64,000 nucleotides of DNA from Doryteuthis pealeii (GCA_023376005.1 CM042152.1:85637856-85701855), one strand, 5' to 3'. Numbered from the stretch's first letter, positions 47,560 to 58,217 are shown. Program-made: numbers and translations. Notes: generated from the sequence alone by a model not told the origin.

Positions 47560-48079
47560 TTGCTTCAGAAAAATGAAAGCCAAAAAAGTGTTACAGTTTA
47601 AAACACTTATATACACATTTACACACATGCATACACACAATCAAAAAGAAGGGAAAAAAATGACATTAAGAGGTTTTAAGAGAAAATATTTTAGATCTTA
47701 GGATTTGCATTAAAAAAATTGGACAAGTTTTTTCTTTTAATGTTTTTTTGTTTTTTTTTTGTTTGTTTTTCTGATAAAAAGGGAGGTAAGGAGTTTCTCT
47801 AATGATTTGGTTGTTTTCTTCTTGTTTATCATCTTAGTTCTTCCTTCCCAGATGAAAAACTGAGCTCCAACTTTGCCCCTTAATTGTTTTGTTGACTTAA
47901 GTACAGACATCATGGACCACACCCCCTCAACATCACTGAATTTGGTTGGTTGGTTGGTTGCTGACAATATTGCTGCCATTGTTATAAACTGCTGCTCAAG
48001 TCAAATTTTAATTTTTCTTTTTTTTTTTTTTTTCTTGAATCTGCTCTTTGTCTTGTTGCTGTTGCATGTTTAATTAAGC

Positions 48080-48384
48080 TTAATCCTTAAGTATATGCCA
48101 CTGGGAGACGGACTGTCGTGGCTTTGAAACCATGTCATTCCAATGTTTCATTTCCGTAGGCCCACTGCGAGAACCCAGCACAAGCTTTCCAATCAGTTCA
48201 TTACGGCCCAACTTATCAAAATCCATCACGATGACATGAATCTGTGACTCGCGGATTTTTTCCCAAGAAATATCAAATATGAAAGTTTCGTCAAAGGTTG
48301 GATTTAGGGTTCTGCGTTTGATTGTTGTCTTTCGTTTTTCCACTCTTGTGTTGCCATGCATTAACCACATTTTGACGTACGGAT
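48080..48384 (-). CDS. Syt7: Synaptotagmin-7-like terminal coding exon (second half of the C2B domain)
   Basis: Synaptotagmins are membrane-anchored C2-domain proteins that couple calcium to vesicle and lysosome exocytosis; synaptotagmin-7 is a slow, high-affinity sensor. This exon encodes 100 residues plus the stop (TAA at 48,080-48,082). It starts after a consensus acceptor (TTTCTTTCTATTTTCAG) with a split codon whose last two bases are AT, matching the Asp of the usual SDPYVK. Then come [20 protein letters not shown] (basic strand beta-4), [21 protein letters not shown], the third calcium-loop text [14 protein letters not shown] (both acidic residues kept), and [20 protein letters not shown], the C-terminal helix and strand. 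The wording VEKRKT, WEKIRES and GRNELIG fits invertebrate synaptotagmin-7 better than types 1 or 4. Earlier exons are not in the window, so the adjoining intron exceeds 15.6 kb. Confidence 0.9.
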
Positions 48385-48400
48385 CTGAAAATAGAAAGAA

Positions 48401-48602
48401 AAGAAAATCTGGTTAATTTAATAGACATTATGCAATGATAATACAGATTCTGCCTGATAGTAAACAAAAACAATACATATAAAATTGTAGGTGAAAATCA
48501 AAAGAAAATCTGGTTAATTTAATAGACATTATGCAATGATAATACAGATTCTGCCTGATAGTAAACAAAAACAATACATATAAAAAATGTAGGTGCAAAT
48601 CA
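48401..48602. repeat. 101-bp tandem duplication next to the synaptotagmin splice acceptor
   Basis: AAGAAAATCTGGTTAATTTA begins two consecutive units at 48,401 and 48,502. Both contain CAGATTCTGCCTGATAGTAA. They differ at a few positions near their ends. The first unit begins 17 bp upstream of the exon on the gene's strand, so part of the polypyrimidine tract (AGATTTTC TTTTCTTTC on the minus strand) is duplicated too. Confidence 0.9.
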
Positions 48603-48690
48603 GAATTGAAATTGTGATGTCCTATTGCCAATCATTTTAATAATGGTCCTGTGACTATTATCACCATGATGATAAAGAAAAGGGCTTGCA

Positions 48691-48850
48691 TGTGTTGTAA
48701 CCTGATAAATAAAGGAGTCATTTCCGGACATGCGCACACATACACACACTGACCGGCGCCAAATCTTTTGAAATAAAATTCAGTTCTTATCCTTTATCCT
48801 GTTACCAGAGTGTGTTGACTTGTTTTTATTCTCGCTTAAAGAACTCACAG
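48691..48850. other. GC-richer segment, possible small LTR or old insertion
   Basis: Within the intron, TGTAACCTGATAAATAAAGG (48,696) starts a block with CCGGACATGCGCAC and GACCGGCGCC and ends near CCTGTTACCAGAG. The ends are partly inverted (TGTAACCTG / CCTGTTACCA) and TGTGT occurs on both sides, but TGTGT is low-complexity, so this boundary is not convincing. Confidence 0.3.
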
Positions 48851-48859
48851 TTACCCTTT

Positions 48860-50565
48860 TTATAAACTGGGATATAAAAAGGCAAACTTTAATAGCATGG
48901 ACAATCAATTCTCATCAAATTGTCTTACTTGCTATTTCCAATGTATCTTTTTATCAGAAGAGAATTTTTAGATAATTTGTTGTTTTTAAAAAAAATCTAA
49001 ATTATATTGAAACTTAAGTTTTATGATTATGGTAAATTTATTTATTATTGTTAAAATTCTAAGAGTTTCTGTAGAGAAAGAATTTTGGAAAAAAGTACTG
49101 TTTTGCAAAATCAAAAAGAAGCCTTTAGTCATAGGTGTATAGAAAAATAGAACTTTGGTCCTATTATTATTGATAAATAAAACAATTCCCAGGGCACTTA
49201 CACAAAACTTAGATTTTTTTTTAGTTAAAAAAAGAAAGAGATAAATTCTTAAATGAAATTGAACAAACTTACATTCCATTCCAGTCACTGAAAAAGGGGG
49301 GGGGGTTAATGCTTGAAAACTCTCTCTACCTCAAAGGTTAATTTGTAAAAATTGTTGTACCTTGATATTTAAATTAAAAAAAAGATTTTACTTGTTCAAT
49401 TAGAAGAAAGTGTACACTATTTTATCTTTAAAAAAAGAAATGAAACATTGTCAATTATTCATTTTGACTAATATTTTCTCTTAATCACAACTCAAAACCC
49501 TATCATTATTTACAGTTATAGGTCAGTGTTCCTGAAACTTTATTACCAATAATTCAGTCGTTACATTTTAAAATGACTTTAGGAGAAAAGTTTACAATCA
49601 TGACTAATGTGAAATATTCAATAACAAATCAAAGTGATGAATTTGAAATGAATTTTGGTAATGGAGAGATATTCTACTTCTTCCATCTATAAGTGACATC
49701 CCATAATTCAAGTAGCTTTTCATACAGTTTAATTTTTATTGAAGAGAAAACCTTTTCAATAAAACCATTTGACAGGCATTCACTCAATTCTAACAAACTG
49801 AGTTGTTGCTATTGCTTACATTATTCAGAATTATAACTGCAAAATTGAATGTTTCAGCCATTTTGGAAAATGGTTTCATTATATTTTTAAAGATTTTTCT
49901 TGTGTGGTTGACATGAATTCAATTGTAAGTTTTAGTAAATAGGAAAAGGAAATCTTTTTTTTTTTTTCTTATAAGTTATTTGGAATATAAAACTCTTCAA
50001 ATCTTTTTGAGATTTTAAAGCTTTTAATGATTGGATTATTTAAAAGGTACATTGGTCTAACATAGTATATTTATAAAACAAAATAAAAAATGCTAGAAAA
50101 CCATAAAATCGATGAGAAATAATTTTTATAGAAAACTGTTTATATATCCACAATTTTTTTTATTGAAAGAACACAAGTTTAGAAGGAAGACGGTTTTATA
50201 TTTCAAAATAATTCTGTTACTGTGATTGCTTAATAAATATAATCAAGTCATTACCATAATAAAAACAGACTCTGTCAAGCACTAAATAACCACCACTATT
50301 GATAGTCTGTGTACTAGTAAAATCTGATTGTCTTTGCCTAATTATAAGAACAAGGGATCCTAATGAATAACAAAATGGAAGATACTCTGTGTGCTTTCAA
50401 TAAAGAATTTCTTCTTATAATCAAGAAACATTGTCTAATTATTTCTTGAGACAAAGACTCATTAACTCACTGAGCACATAAAATTTAAAACTAACATCAT
50501 TTGCTATGATTTTCAATTCATCAGATTCTTCAAATTTATAGGGATAAAATCAAATAATCTTAAAT
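48860..50565. other. Intronic AT-rich stretch without recognisable features
   Basis: No exon of a C2 domain (I looked for SLCYNPTA- or LKAMD-like text on the minus strand) and no known repeat from this window is visible. Confidence 0.55.
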
Positions 50566-50570
50566 ATGTG

Positions 50571-51000
50571 TGACGGAGAACGAAAAAGAGCAAGACTTTG
50601 TCTTGCCTGTTGGGATCGAACCCGTCCTCCCGCATGCGAAAACAGATGCGATGTAGGAACTGGAAGGACGCGAGGTTTAACTGACGTGCCCAGATGTTTG
50701 GCTAATATGCCCATAAAATAACAAGTGAGTCAAGCGCTGGGCAGTCAGCGGTCAGCAGCAGCAGAAGCAGTCGACGACGAAGCGCTTTTCAGTAAGGAAA
50801 TGTGATTTTGAACTGCTAAAGATTATTTCGACTACGACGATGGATTTTTTTAGCTGCTAGACGAAGAATGTGTTGACCAACAGAGGGTCTGACTTGTGAG
50901 AAGACTGAGAACTCGCTTGTTTTTGGTTCCCCCTCAGCGGGAGCTTGTTGATTCGAAGGTCTATTTCGCCCCATATATTTCCCCCCCTTCTATAATATGC
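50571..51000 (+). mobile_element. LTR-like repeat, family L (TGTGACGGAGAACG)
   Basis: Starts TGTGACGGAGAACGAAAAAG at 50,571 and matches 23,050-23,440 throughout. It is longer internally: a CAGCAGCAGCAGAAGCAG stretch is absent from the other copy. Ends near CCCCCCCTTCTATA. Similar in style to LTRs, but no internal region or target duplication was found. Confidence 0.6.
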
Positions 51001-51016
51001 TGGGAAAATAAATATT

Positions 51017-51128
51017 TGGTTAAATGATTTAAACTAATACTTATTACATACTCATAATTAGAAGAGGCATACGCTGGTTAAATGATTTAAACTAATATTA
51101 TTACATGCTCATAATTAGAAGAGGCATG
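51017..51128. repeat. ~57-bp tandem duplication
   Basis: TGGTTAAATGATTTAAACTA through AATTAGAAGAGGCAT occurs twice in succession, with small differences. Confidence 0.9.
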
Positions 51129-51455
51129 CTTTGTGTAATGGTTATCATCATGGGAAATAGAATAGGCAAACTGAGTTCAAATTTTGGAAGGAGCTGCTTG
51201 CATTTCCTTTTGCACTAATGCCCTTGGGAAAGGCATGAATCCATCTATTCTCCTCCAGCTATGGCTAAATAGTAGGGTAGACAGGGTTTCTTTAGCTTTA
51301 GTTAAGCAACCAGTCTAGGAAAAGGAAAACTCTGAATTCAAACCAGCAGTCCTCTGCTTAAAAATTGACCTTGTGTCACATCCTACCCATGGTGAAGGGG
51401 TCGGATAAAGGCATACATATACATAGCAAGGTAAAAAAAAAAAAAAAAAAAAAAT
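51115..51455 (+). mobile_element. SINE family A copy with poly(A) end
   Basis: Head with GTGTAATGGTTATCATCATG, degraded B-box (GAGTTCAAATTTTGG), body with CCCTTGGGAAAGGCATGAAT and CCAGTCTAGG, then the 3' block GACCTTGTGTCACATCCT, and an A-run at 51,433-51,453. Confidence 0.8.
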
Positions 51456-51527
51456 GGTAAAAAGTGTTTTAAAATTTTTTAAATCCTCATTTCAAAACAC
51501 CTGTTCCATATAATGAACTTTTTTATA

Positions 51528-51708
51528 GCGCTAATACCCTTGGGAAAGGTATGAATCCCTCAAGCTATGGGCAAATATCAGCACAGACTAGGCGCTTAAC
51601 CATGGCTAGGTAACCAGTCTAGGAGAAGGAAAACTCTGAATTCAAACCTGTTAAACTTTGCTTAAGAAATTGACCTTGTGTCACATCCTGATTGTGTGGA
51701 AGGGGGTT

Positions 51709-51761
<53 letters not shown>
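51528..51761 (+). mobile_element. SINE family A, 5'-truncated copy with TA tail
   Basis: Begins in the body (GCGCTAATACCCTTGGGAAA) and runs to the 3' block and a (TA)n tail at 51,716-51,761. The same tail type is seen in other family A copies, so the microsatellite probably arose from the SINE tail. Confidence 0.8.
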
Positions 51762-51762
<1 letters not shown>

Positions 51763-51907
51763 GAACTTTTTCTGTTTTATCTATCCCTAACTTTTATGAT
51801 GAGTGTAGTATTTATTCACCTTGCTGAGAATTGGTGTCACTTCTCAGAACTTTTGCCTAGGTTTCCACACGTACAGATCCTATGTATTGGTTATCAAAGA
51901 AACTTGA

Positions 51908-52249
51908 TCTATTGCCCTTATGGCAAGCCCCAACCCCTTTTTATCCTATGGGTGCTAGAAGGCGGTGGCTGCGGGTCTACATGTCCTGGGAATGACGTTA
52001 AACTCTATCTGATGGTGAGGCTCCAGTTTTGGAGGTTTGGGGAATGTGGAGCACCCCTTCATCACCATTGCTCCCTGGTCCACTCTGACCCGGAGTGGTA
52101 GTACCTGTTAGGGTCCCATCTATGGGTTAAATAGAAAAATGTATTTATAAAAAAATTGTATTATCCATTAAGAATTGATTTATTTCAAAACTTTATTGGC
52201 ATTAAATGACCCACTGAGGTTGATATGCTGTAAAACAAAACAAACAAAC
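51908..52249 (+). mobile_element. SINE-like family B, 5'-truncated, with 11-bp TSD
   Basis: Begins at TCTATTGCCCTTATGGCAAG and ends with an AAAC-rich tail. It is flanked by AAGAAACTTGA at 51,897-51,907 and 52,250-52,260. A 5' truncation, A-rich tail and an 11-bp target duplication together show retrotransposition by a LINE machinery. The 147-residue frame here is a product of the repeat. Confidence 0.9.
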
Positions 52250-52719
52250 AAGAAACTTGACCACATAACCAAAAGTCCATTGACTTTCGAGACTCTTGCA
52301 CTTAGTGGAGCAACTGATGCTGGTGTTTTAATAACTGCTATGTTGCAGGAGATATTCTGATTGCTCTGAAGTTCTTTGCAAGACTGACAATACATTCTAC
52401 ATGGTAGTGACTTTAAATTCATCTAATCTTGTTGAGTGGTCAGCCATCTGAGACTTGATGTAGCTAGAGCAAAAGAAATAATGACAAAAAAAGGAAATCC
52501 AAATTAAATAGATCGGTTGTAAACAGATCTCAGACTGTTTGACCAAGGTGGGAGCCTCTTCTGAGAGACTTGTTACCTCAATAACGTGTTTTTGATCAAA
52601 TTGAACTATGGTCTTTAGAAGAAGACACCTGTAAAATTAAGTTTGAGTTGTGTACCTTTGTATCAATTACAATGTTTTGACACTGTAGTGAGAGAGGAGA
52701 CCTACCTCGTGCAGCATGG

Positions 52720-53690
52720 TGTGACAGAGAGAATGGCAGGCGTGAAGACTTGCCGTATTCTCGAAGGAAGCGGGCTAGGCTTTGCCCGGCGTGTAGGACT
52801 GACCTAGAGTTGAACCCACTTCCTTCAGAATGTGAGAGCTGTGGACGATCAGTGAAATAAGAAATAGCATAGTGGCCCGGATGTAGGTGGTCGCGCCGTG
52901 CTGACGAGTGTCGCACATGCTGCACGGACAATTGTGAGTGAGGAGCCTGGATGTGGTGAAATTGAGGTGTATTTAAAGGACTTATTCTCACAGACCAGGG
53001 AGAACGACTGCAGTAATATTTTGTTGTCGAGACGAGCGGGACAAAGAAATAATTTTGGATATTGGATTTTGGAGCGTGATACAGTTGGGAGTGTTTAGAC
53101 TGTCGATTGGAACCCTGTGTCAGACTTGACTGTGACCCCCTTCACACTGATTAGAGACACCAAAATGGACTCTCCTACTTGATTATATATATATATTTAC
53201 CAACCCCTCTACACGAGCAGGATGCGACACAAGGTCAATTTCTTAAGCGGAGTTCAGCAGGTTTGAATTCAGAGTTTTCCTTCTCCTAGACCGGTTGCCT
53301 AACCAAGGTTAAAGAGCCCAGTCTGCCCTACTATTTACCCATAGCTGGAGGGAGAGTAGGATTCATACCTTTCCCAAGGATATTAGCGCTAAATGAAATG
53401 CAATTACCACGTCCAGGATTTGAACTCGGGGTGACGAGTCCATTTCCCATGACTTTAACCCTTACACCACGCGCTTCCTACTTGATTATATATGCCGATA
53501 GACAGATTGGTTTGGAGATACTTTTTGACTTAAGGATTGACTAGCACTTTTTTTAAAACCCCCCTCCCCTTTTGAAGACTTTAGTTTTTACATACACAGT
53601 TGTTTCCCTTGTTTTTGGAGATCTCTTGTTTTCCAACTTGATTAAAAGATGGTGGACTGTTAACATTTGTGTTGTCTCTACATTATTATG
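52720..53690 (+). mobile_element. LTR-like repeat, family L, interrupted by a SINE
   Basis: Starts TGTGACAGAGAGAATGG at 52,720. Blocks TATTCTCGAAGGAAGCGGGC and GGACTGACCTAGAGTTGAAC match 21,000-21,281. The sequence continues to about 53,173, is broken by a SINE A (53,191-53,476) and resumes after it to about 53,690, where GTTGTCTCTACA could be the end. The 131- and 66-residue frames are by-products of it. Confidence 0.55.
53191..53476 (-). mobile_element. SINE family A with 17-bp target-site duplication
   Basis: Flanked by CCTACTTGATTATATAT at 53,174-53,190 and 53,477-53,493, a perfect 17-bp duplication. On the minus strand the element runs from the tRNA-like head at its right end to the 3' block and TA-rich tail at its left end. 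It is one of the better preserved copies of the family. Confidence 0.92.
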
Positions 53691-54064
53691 TGTGAAACTA
53701 ACAACATGCAGTAACACTAAGCAGAGTGCACAGATACTTCACTCACTCTAATTATAAGTGTTGATCTATATGTAAATAATCCTGTCTCTTTTGACAGGAA
53801 TTATAGTCATTTCTAATATAATTATTTATGAATATCATGAAAATCAATTCAAAAAATGTTTCAGCTTCCCAGAGTCAAAGTAATCTTTTTTTTATCTTTT
53901 ACTACTGAATTTTATTTACGAATAATATCAGATACAGAAAATTAATCTAACTTTGCTACCATCAAATCAAATTAGAAATCATTGCAACATTTTGATTTCA
54001 GTGAGGTAAGACACTTATTAAAAATAATCAGATGATATTACATGAGAATAATCTGCCAAAGCTT

Positions 54065-54175
54065 ACTTTAGCCTGGCACAAGGCCATAGTAATAGAGAAC
54101 CCAATGAGGATCATACTCACTACAACATTGAAAGCTTGCTTTCTATCATGATATGCAAACTCTATATATGACTAC
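54065..54175 (-). mobile_element. Degenerate tRNA-Cys-like SINE
   Basis: CTGGCACAAGGCCA, AACCCAATGAGGATCATACTC and GAAAGCTTGCTTTCTA parallel the 9,526 and 10,004 units with many substitutions. A short related piece (GTCTGGCACAAGGCCA) lies at 29,787. Confidence 0.5.
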
Positions 54176-54179
54176 ACAT

Positions 54180-55115
54180 CTTCAATATTTAGTCTTACAA
54201 AACATTAAATAAATGACAAAATCATTTTTGTTTTATATATCTATTAATAATGGAGATTTGCTTCCGGTTTTTGTCTGTAACAAAAATTACGTCACTGCTT
54301 ACGTCACACTACCTAAAATAGAACATAGAATAAAAGGAATTATAGAATAAATACACTCAAAATTTGAACATGCAATGTTAGACAGGCCTCATTGTTTTTT
54401 TTAAACAAGTTTTAATAATACCTAGTATTATCTATCCATATATAGTTTGTTTTATTTTAATACATATTTAAAGTTATCAGAACTAAGTTTCCATTTCAAA
54501 TATTTTATTTTTCCTCCTTTAATATTTTTTTTTTTTTTTACTTCTTTAATAAATTTGATGATTTTACGTTACTTATGATACAAACTCTGATATTACATTT
54601 TCAACTCCCATCCCCTCAGGCAATATTTATTTTACATCGCCCAGAGGCGTTTTTTATTTTGCTAGTTAAAACTAATAAACATTATCTGAAACAAAAAATA
54701 ATAAAGAATACAAGATTTTATGAATTTTGTATGACTGAAATAACCTTTTACTTGTACTGAATTGTCTCTTTGAAAAATTCCTGTAGCTGCAAAGTTATTG
54801 AACTCCATTGTTGTTTTGTTGATCTATTATTCTATGGTTTCCTTCAATTGTATAGTTGATACAGAAGGAAATGACCTTTCTAGGAAAACCAGAAAATGTT
54901 AACTGATTTTTTTCTAATAAGTAATGGAACACAAGGGCAAATAAAAGGGATCAGGGAAGAGACTTAACATATTGATTTTATTGATGCTGTTGAATGTAAA
55001 AGTTGAGAAACAAAGACGAGACATGTGGAGAAAACTTTGACTTTAAATCATTCTCAAAATTAAGGTTATATATTCTAAACACAATGCCATTTCATTTAGA
55101 AGTTATCAACCAAAT
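54180..55115. other. AT-rich noncoding stretch
   Basis: Contains a 13-base T-run near 54,527 and a 61-residue frame without family features. No gene is seen. Confidence 0.5.
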
Positions 55116-55117
55116 TT

Positions 55118-55364
55118 CTAAAAAGAAAATAGATTACTATTATCTGCTTTATTCGAACTTTTTGTTATCTGTACAATGTTTCGGCCAATAACCCGAAACC
55201 CGAGTCCAAAAAGAAGGTTCCCTAGTCCGACAAGAAATACCTGTAGAAGGCTGGAGGGTATATCATCTAAAACGTACAGATAACAATGAAGATGAGGACA
55301 ATAGTCCGAATAATGCAGATAATAGTAATCATCAAACCTCATCTCAAACATTCAGAGAAATAGA
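55118..55364. mobile_element. Fold-back family F, inverted arms and full right end
   Basis: Left arm ATTACTATTATCTGCTTTATTCG ... GTTATCTGTAC is mirrored on the right by GTACAGATAAC ... CGAATAATGCAGATAATAGTAAT. The centre keeps CCGAAAC, GAAGGTTCCCTAGTCCGACAA and GAAGGCTGGAGGGTATATC. The right end CTCATCTCAAACATTCAGAG matches those at 18,390 and 24,560. Confidence 0.8.
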
Positions 55365-55399
55365 AAATATTGTTATTTAATTCTTATCTGAATTTTATT

Positions 55400-55610
55400 G
55401 AGGCTTATTGTAATTTGTTTTGTTTTGGACATTCTGTTAGCTTGGTTAATGTACAACCAGAGATAAAGGAAGCAAAAAAGCCCAGAAGTGTGATGGATAA
55501 TCCATACCAGGGGAAAATTCCTCACAATTGTATAGAACTTGACTGTGGATGGTCCACACTGCAGATTCCAATAAGGCTGGAGGATATACAGTCAAAACAT
55601 TAAAAAGACA
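55400..55610 (+). other. Possible related repeat with an open frame
   Basis: A plus-strand frame ends GWSTLQIPIRLEDIQSKH at 55,603. Its last 40 bases (AAGGCTGGAGGATATACAGTC then AAAACATT) echo the centre of family F. I do not recognise the protein text and suspect another repeat. Confidence 0.35.
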
Positions 55611-55619
55611 AAAAAAAAA

Positions 55620-56800
55620 ACAACCCTGAATTCTAAAACTATTGTTTAATAGAACATTACTTTTGATAAAGACCTGGGGCTATTTCTTCAGTTCATGTTT
55701 GTTTCTGTACAGATTTATCAATTGCTAGCTTATCTAAAAAGCACAGATTTTTTTCTTTATCTGCCTTAAGCTATGATATGCTTCGATATATTTTAAAACA
55801 ATATGTATATGGTTACAAGAATGATTTGTAAATTAAGAAAATCTCTGTTACAGCTGAATAATAAAAAAGAAGATGGCAGTAGTGATAACATTAAAAAATA
55901 TAGCAGTAAAATGTAAGAGAAATCCTGAAAGGTGTAGATGGTTTAAGATTTGATCAATAAATTTTATTGGAAAATCTTCTGTTAGAACAATAAATTAGAA
56001 GTCCTCACCACAATATGTTGCTATGTTTAAAAAAAAAAATCTCCAGCATTTCTGAGTAACCAGGCATGCAAATGAAACATATTTAATATATTACATTGCA
56101 AAATGAAGTCTATCATAAGTTATGGTTAAGGAACCTCCTTAATCTAACAAATACAAATCCTCTGATTCTGTGCTCTGTGCACAGAAATAAATTGAACAGG
56201 TATAAACCTCCCACCAGCCTGGAGATAAATTGAACAAGTATAGAGAAAATTTGAATTGTAAAAATATGAGAATATTTGTTGTTTTTTTTATTTCTACATG
56301 AAATAATTAAATTCTTTCAATGATTTATTGAAGGAATAAATAATTGCATTAAATTTCTATTAGAAAACATTTTCATTTAAAAAAAATCTAATCCTTTTCT
56401 AAATTCATAATTTTGATAATGTAAAGATGAAAATGTAAAATTTGTTGAATGTCAGATTATATAGGAGGAAAAATTAAAGATTTTATAAAATTTCAATAGA
56501 AATTATGAAATAATTACTAAAGAGAAGTTTAAACTTTAAAACAAAATTGATATTTTAAACTCTTTAAGAAATTTGGTTGTATTAATAGAGACTGAGGAAA
56601 AAAAAAATTTTGATATAAATATAAGCAAGATTCTATGGGTAAAGAAATATGAATATAACAAATATACAACAAAAAGAGTTTGAAAAATAAAGAAAAATTC
56701 TGACTACTTTCTAAGAGCTTCTTTGTACGTTATTTCTTGTTCTTCTATATTTTGTAAATATATACAGCTTTTTTTTATGACTGACTCATGAATAGCCTGG
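55620..56800. other. AT-rich noncoding stretch
   Basis: No gene or known repeat is visible. A short repeated phrase (GAGATAAATTGAACA / AGAAATAAATTGAACAGGTATA) occurs near 56,180-56,240. Confidence 0.5.
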
Positions 56801-56807
56801 CTATGTT

Positions 56808-57345
56808 GAAGGCACGTGGTGTAATGCTTAGAGTCATAGGAAATGGACTCGTCGACCTGAATTTAAATCCTGGATGAGGCTGTTTGAAGTCAGTCAGTCA
56901 GTCAGTCAGTCAACAATTGGTTTGAACAATGTGACTGGCCAAGCACAACTGAACCAGTGTCCATGCATTTGGGTGATTCTATTCCTGGAGTCCTGATTGG
57001 CTACTTGGTTTGTATGATCCTCTGAGGCTCCATAAATCCTGCCACTTTGCAGAATCGTATTGGGTTACGACTGCTTGCTGTCTTGTCTTGCCAATTTGAC
57101 GGTAATTGGACTTAGTATGATTATTCTACACATTTCACATAGTGCTAATACCCTTGGGAAAGGTATGCATCCAACTACTCCCTCTCCAGCTATGGGTGAA
57201 TTGTTAGGCAGACGGGGCTCTTTAACCTTGGCTAGGCAACCAGTCTAGGAGAAGGAAAAATCTGAATTCAAACCTGTTAAACTTTGCTTAAGAAATTGAC
57301 CATGTGTCGTATCCTGCTTGTGTGGAGAAGTTGGCAAATATATAT
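56808..57345 (+). mobile_element. SINE family A interrupted by a solo LTR
   Basis: The SINE head (GTGTAATGCTTAGAGTCATA, then AATTTAAATCCTGG) runs to 56,883. After the LTR the body resumes at 57,131 (CATTTCACATAGTGCTAATA) and ends with TATATATAG near 57,345. In uninterrupted copies GAGGCTGTTTGCATTTC is continuous, so the order of events is SINE first, LTR second. About eight bases at the left junction have been lost. Confidence 0.85.
56884..57130 (+). mobile_element. Solo LTR, family 1, nested in SINE A
   Basis: TTGAAGTCAGTCAGTC (with extra GTCA steps) to GATTATTCTACA. A piece around the mid part is missing relative to 18,710-18,984 (CAAGACAGAACAGTCCACTC is absent). No TSD is readable because of the left-junction loss. 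Confidence 0.8.
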
Positions 57346-57431
57346 AGCTGGCTATGTGAAAACCACAGATCTAGCCTTGTCCATCCCACCATTTATAAGA
57401 TTTAAAAACATTTTTGTGCATCATATTAAAG

Positions 57432-57433
57432 TC

Positions 57434-57477
<44 letters not shown>
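57432..57477. repeat. (CT)n microsatellite
   Basis: About 22 CT steps with one CC interruption; a polypurine-polypyrimidine mirror tract. Confidence 0.95.
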
Positions 57478-57479
<2 letters not shown>

Positions 57480-57661
57480 CCCATTTGACCAGAAATGGCA
57501 TAGTTTGTTATCAGTTAACCTAGTCACCTTAATGGCTAATCTGCTATCTGGTGATCAATATAAATACAAAAAATCAACTGCACATTTGGCAGTGATCCTT
57601 AAAAAAAAAACACATACAAATGCACACATTTCAGCATAATAATATAGATTTCACTTGTATT

Positions 57662-57870
57662 TATTGAAGTCAGTCAGTATACTGTTGGTTTGAATAACAG
57701 CAACTGGCTAAGCACAACTGAACCAGTGCCCAAGATAGCTGGTATTTATGGAAGTCAAGAATAGTCCAGTCATGTATTTGGGTGATTCCATTCCTTGAGT
57801 CCTGATTGGCTGCTTGGTTTCTATGATGTTATGAGGCTTCATAAATAACCTGTCATTTTGCAGTAGTATC
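57662..57870 (+). mobile_element. Truncated LTR, family 1
   Basis: TATTGAAGTCAGTCAGTATACTG start, body through CCTGTCATTTTGCAGTAGTAT; the right ~80 bases are missing. Confidence 0.75.
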
Positions 57871-57954
57871 TGACCTCAATACTCACCGTATATGAAATTA
57901 CCCTTTTATGAATTTCATGAAAACTTTTTCTTATATATAAGCTATTCATATATA

Positions 57955-58024
57955 TATTGAAGTAAGTCAGTTAGACAGTCAACAATTGGTTTGAGCAATG
58001 TAACTGGCCAAGCCTAACCATGCA
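57955..58024 (+). mobile_element. Short LTR fragment, family 1
   Basis: TATTGAAGTAAGTCAG through GTAACTGGCCAAGC, then unrelated sequence. Confidence 0.65.
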
Positions 58025-58084
58025 GTTACTAGTTCTCCAATGAACCCACTATAACAGCTTAAATAATTACTGCCAGGAAGAGTA

Positions 58085-58215
58085 CATTAAGCTGAGGGGG
58101 TGTTTGACTGTTCCACTGTCCAATAGTTAACAATCTGTAACAGTCATTTCCAGACTGCAGGTTCAATCCTGGCTAAGGGTGAAAGTAACACGGAATAACA
58201 ATTAACAGTATTCTA
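58085..58215 (+). mobile_element. SINE-like family B, head only
   Basis: ACTGCAGGTTCAATCCTGGC (B-box-like) and GTAACACGGAATAACAATTAACA match the head of family B near 11,942-12,000. The GC-rich body is absent, and the end reads AGTATTCTACA. Confidence 0.6.
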
Positions 58216-58217
58216 CA

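Larger units (their letters stand above)
27130..48079 (-). other. 21-kb repeat-poor AT-rich region downstream of the synaptotagmin stop codon
   Basis: Apart from one 164-bp LTR, a 330-bp duplicated block and simple repeats, I see none of the dispersed families that crowd both sides. No ORF has a recognisable domain. Long T- and A-tracts are frequent. Because the minus-strand synaptotagmin coding sequence ends at 48,080, transcription would run into this region; the first AATAAA-type signals on that strand are visible near 47,435-47,430 and many follow. A very long 3' UTR, as in many neuronal genes, or a conserved regulatory region are possible. How far the transcript extends cannot be seen from sequence. 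Confidence 0.45.

Noticed and set aside
51658..52101. 147-residue plus-strand ORF
   Set aside because: It runs through a TA microsatellite and SINE family B; the same text recurs in other family B copies with frame breaks.
52596..52991. 131-residue minus-strand ORF
   Set aside because: It lies antisense in the LTR-like family L repeat and is not preserved in the other copies.
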